Shown here: positions 62,362 through 64,000 of the stretch, in pieces
Layout of the letters: every line of letters starts with the position of its first letter
How positions within the stretch are numbered: position 1 is the stretch's first letter
Assembly: GCA_944328495.1 (NCBI GenBank)
Contig: CALVHR010000003.1
Location: 41,550-105,549, forward strand
Origin: an uncultured Clostridia bacterium
GTDB lineage: Bacteria > Bacillota > Clostridia > Christensenellales > Borkfalkiaceae
Direction of reading: 5' to 3'
DNA length: 64,000 nt
Position numbers and translations under genes: made by a program
The notes under the pieces: generated by a model
What the model saw: the letters and a program-made list of their open reading frames with translations, nothing else
Told to the model about the DNA's origin: nothing
Database searches by the model: none

Positions 62362-63336
62362 ATGGAAAATCGTGAAGAGGGAGCGGCGAAACGTGTTGTG
62401 CGGATCATGCGCAAGAACGTAGTAAACATCAACGATCCGGATTTTGAAAAGATAGCGCTTTGTCTTTCTTTGAAGCTGCGGCGGGACATTCTGTGCCTGC
62501 TTTATAACAAGGCATTGACGACGGTTGAGATCGCTGAACATTTGAACGAGCCGGTTTCGACGATTGCGACCAATGTGAAGATGCTGGAACGTGCAGGGCT
62601 TGTTATGATGCTGGAAGCGCGCGGCCGCGGCAACGCCCGACCTATGACGGCCAAGTGCGCGTATGTGGTGATGGATCTGCGCAATACAGGCGATTCGCAG
62701 AATAATTTGCAAAAGAGGCACACCATCAATGTGACGATCGGTTCGTTTTGCGACTGTGCAACGTCTACGTATTACGGCATGGCAAGTCCGCAAACGGTGC
62801 TTGCCGGTGCCGGGACGGGAATGTGGGTAGCGAACCGCGGGGAAGCAGAAATTTTATGGATCGCAGGGAGCGGGTATGTGACATATAAAATTTCCAATTC
62901 CGTACTGAAAAAAAAGAAGCTCAACGATTTCAGTATATCGATGGAGATATGTTCGGAGACATCCACATACAACAATCAGTGGGAAAGCGATATTACATTT
63001 TGGATCAACGGTGTCGAGCTTTGTACATACCGTTCGCCCGGGGATTTCGGCGGACGCAGAGGAATGAACAATCCCGACTGGTGGCAGGATTTTATGACGC
63101 AGTACGGAATGTTGGTGACGGTGTCCGTCACGTCGGAAGGCGTAAGTCTGAACAACGTTCACGCTTCTGATTGTACGCTTGACCAGTTGAAATTGGATGA
63201 AGGAGATTTTTTCGAACTGAAGATCGGCGTGAAAGAAAACGCAAAAGCGAAAGGCGGGTTCAACCTGTTCGGGAAAGGGTTCGGTGATTATAAACAAGAC
63301 ATACGCATCAGCTACGATCGGCTGTATCGGTCATGA
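62362..63336 (+). CDS. ArsR-like HTH regulator with C-terminal beta-sandwich domain
   Basis: 324 residues from the ATG at 62362 (GGAGG five bases upstream). Residues about 25-100 are a winged helix of the ArsR type: FEKIALCLSLKLRRDILCLL, then TTVEIAEHLNEPVSTIATNVKMLERAGLV (in parts: AEHLNEPVSTIATNVKML). The remaining about 220 residues look like an all-beta, ligand-binding or jelly-roll domain with FSISMEICSETSTYNNQWES and an HASDCTLDQL segment near the end; no metal-binding ArsR cysteine pair is evident. This architecture matches what is known as a predicted regulator family of Firmicutes with sugar-linked contexts. It is probably autoregulated through the palindrome at 62261-62282. Its stop abuts the tandem array. 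Confidence 0.75.
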   Translation: MENREEGAAKRVVRIMRKNVVNINDPDFEKIALCLSLKLRRDILCLLYNKALTTVEIAEHLNEPVSTIATNVKMLERAGLVMMLEARGRGNARPMTAKCAYVVMDLRNTGDSQNNLQKRHTINVTIGSFCDCATSTYYGMASPQTVLAGAGTGMWVANRGEAEILWIAGSGYVTYKISNSVLKKKKLNDFSISMEICSETSTYNNQWESDITFWINGVELCTYRSPGDFGGRRGMNNPDWWQDFMTQYGMLVTVSVTSEGVSLNNVHASDCTLDQLKLDEGDFFELKIGVKENAKAKGGFNLFGKGFGDYKQDIRISYDRLYRS

Positions 63337-63392
63337 TGATACGGCACAAGCAACGGTCAAGGAGAAGACCATGTTGCTTGTGCTATTCGTCG

Positions 63393-63421
63393 CAAAAAAA
63401 TGGCTCCCAAACGGAAGCCAT
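63393..63421 (-). terminator. Terminator-like hairpin of array unit 1 (repeated in each unit)
   Basis: Minus strand: AATGGCTTCC...GGAGCCATTTTTTT, with seven T after the stem; other units have eight (for example 63862-63893). On the plus strand the tail is only TTTTAAGG or TTTAAAAA, so minus-strand transcripts would be stopped more efficiently. Confidence 0.6.
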
Positions 63422-63428
63422 TTTAAGG

Positions 63429-63958
63429 TTACTTTGTCATACCTTCTTGTACTGCGACGGCACAAGCAACGGTCAAGAAGAAGACCATGTTGCATGTGCT
63501 ATTCGTCGTAAAAAAAATGGCTTCCGAGAGGGAAGCCATTTAAAAATTACTTTGTCATTCCTTCTTGTACTGCGACGGCACAAGCAACGGTCAAGGAGAA
63601 GACCATGTTGCTTGTGCTATTCGTCGCAAAAAAATGGCTCCCAAACGGAAGCCATTTTAAGGTTACTTTGTCATACCTTCTTGTACTGCGACGGCACAAG
63701 CAACGGTCAAGAAGAAGACCATGTTGCATGTGCTATTCGTCGTAAAAAAAATGGCTTCCGAGAGGGAAGCCATTTAAAAATTACTTTGTCATTCCTTCTT
63801 GTACTGCGACGGCACAAGCAACGGTCAAGGAGAAGACCATGTTGCTTGTGCTATTCGTCGTAAAAAAAATGGCTTCCGAGAGGGAAGCCATTTTAAGGTT
63901 ACTTTGTCATACCTTCCTGTACAGCGACGGCACAAGCAACGGTCAAGGAGAAGACCAT
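63429..63958 (-). other. Repeated minus-strand 19-codon frames inside the array
   Basis: In copies 2-6 a minus-strand frame runs from ATG at 63488, 63606, 63722, 63840 and 63958 to TAA exactly 60 bases on. The product is MVFSLTVACAVAVQEGMTK or the same with Phe for Ser at position 4. No Shine-Dalgarno precedes the ATG, and the frame stays open upstream through codons for TNSTSN, so it may be the C-terminal end of a longer gene rather than a free peptide. The first unit has lost the end of the frame. The frames are followed on the same strand by terminator-like hairpins. Confidence 0.4.
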
Positions 63959-64000
63959 GTTGCTTGTGCTATTCGTCGTAAAAAAAATGGCTTCCGAGAG

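Larger units (their letters stand above)
63341..64000. repeat. Tandem array of ~117-bp units, at least six copies, open at the window end
   Basis: Units start at 63341, 63457, 63575, 63691, 63809 and 63927 (periods 116, 118, 116, 118, 118), the last cut by the window end. Units 1 and 3 are one type (A), 2 and 4 another (B), giving a 234-bp higher-order A-B repeat; units 5 and 6 combine A-like and B-like parts. There is no variable spacer. Each unit has stem 1 (GCACAAGCAAC / GTTGCTTGTGC, one mismatch in type B, with inner GGTC/GACC and outer CGACG/CGTCG pairs) and stem 2 around ATGGCTTCC / GGAAGCCAT. The array starts four bases after the regulator stop codon. Confidence 0.9.

Noticed and set aside
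63333-63981. Plus-strand coding repeats through the array
   Set aside because: A plus-strand frame is open for long stretches, but it has no ribosome-binding site, crosses the hairpins and gives a low-complexity Lys/Arg/Cys-rich product; copy differences do not favour this frame.
63341-64000. CRISPR array
   Set aside because: Unit length is about 117 bp, the units are alike along their whole length, and there are no unique spacers and no cas genes.

Overview
The window reads as a chromosomal segment of an endospore-forming Firmicute of the class Clostridia, probably an uncultured gut-type lineage. The support is: spoVT and a spoVAC homologue, the Bacillus-like order spoVT / flippase / yabN-type mazG, an L-box lysine riboswitch on asd-dapA-dapB, a glycine riboswitch on a Na+:alanine/glycine symporter, strong GGAGG ribosome-binding sites and TTGACA-17-TATAAT promoters, and the rpmE / DUF1385 / prmC / prfA neighbourhood. 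Species cannot be named from the sequence alone.

Layout. 1-5.3 kb: end of a glycoside-hydrolase-like protein and a 1539-residue lipoprotein esterase of the sialate O-acetylesterase type with many carbohydrate-binding-like modules. 5.3-8.7 kb: glycine riboswitch, AGCS symporter and an NSS-family transporter. 8.8-9.4 kb: a lone spoVAC. 9.4-12.8 kb (minus): lysine/dipicolinate branch asd-dapA-dapB behind a lysine riboswitch and its terminator. 12.8-18.4 kb: membrane protein, methyltransferase, Hsp33, and TPR and HEAT-like proteins in one run. 18.4-23.1 kb: AraC regulator divergent from a four-gene carbohydrate operon (two TIM-barrel isomerase-like proteins, Gfo/Idh/MocA dehydrogenase, PfkB kinase). 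23.3-29.6 kb: a PurF-like protein whose N-terminal nucleophile position is Ser, two more AraC regulators and a lipoprotein SGNH hydrolase. 29.6-36.9 kb: spoVT, flippase, mazG, dus, a DUF1624 acyltransferase and an acyl-CoA synthetase. 37-44.4 kb: NCS2 purine permease with an attenuator-like leader, mnmA, an ABC exporter pair, aldo/keto reductase, rdgB and a phosphodiesterase. 44.4-49.9 kb: a MacB-like ABC transporter and a NatAB-like pair. 49.9-53.3 kb (minus): MDR dehydrogenase-like protein, cardiolipin synthase, HAD phosphatase. 53.6-61.8 kb: rpmE, a DUF1385-PrmC fusion, prfA, aspartate aminotransferase, a DRE-TIM acyltransferase, a small P-loop protein and thrC. 61.8-64 kb: a HTH regulator behind a palindromic operator, then a tandem array.

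Most of the window is ordinary housekeeping and accessory metabolism. Amino-acid supply is a theme: glycine/alanine uptake, aspartate formation, and the aspartate branches to lysine/dipicolinate and threonine. The least explained element is the array of about 117-bp units at 63,341-64,000. It has at least six copies and runs off the window. Each unit carries a long stem-loop, a terminator-like hairpin strongest on the minus strand, and a minus-strand 19-codon reading frame whose copies differ partly at synonymous positions. No CRISPR array, reverse transcriptase, transposase, prophage gene, tRNA or rRNA was recognised.
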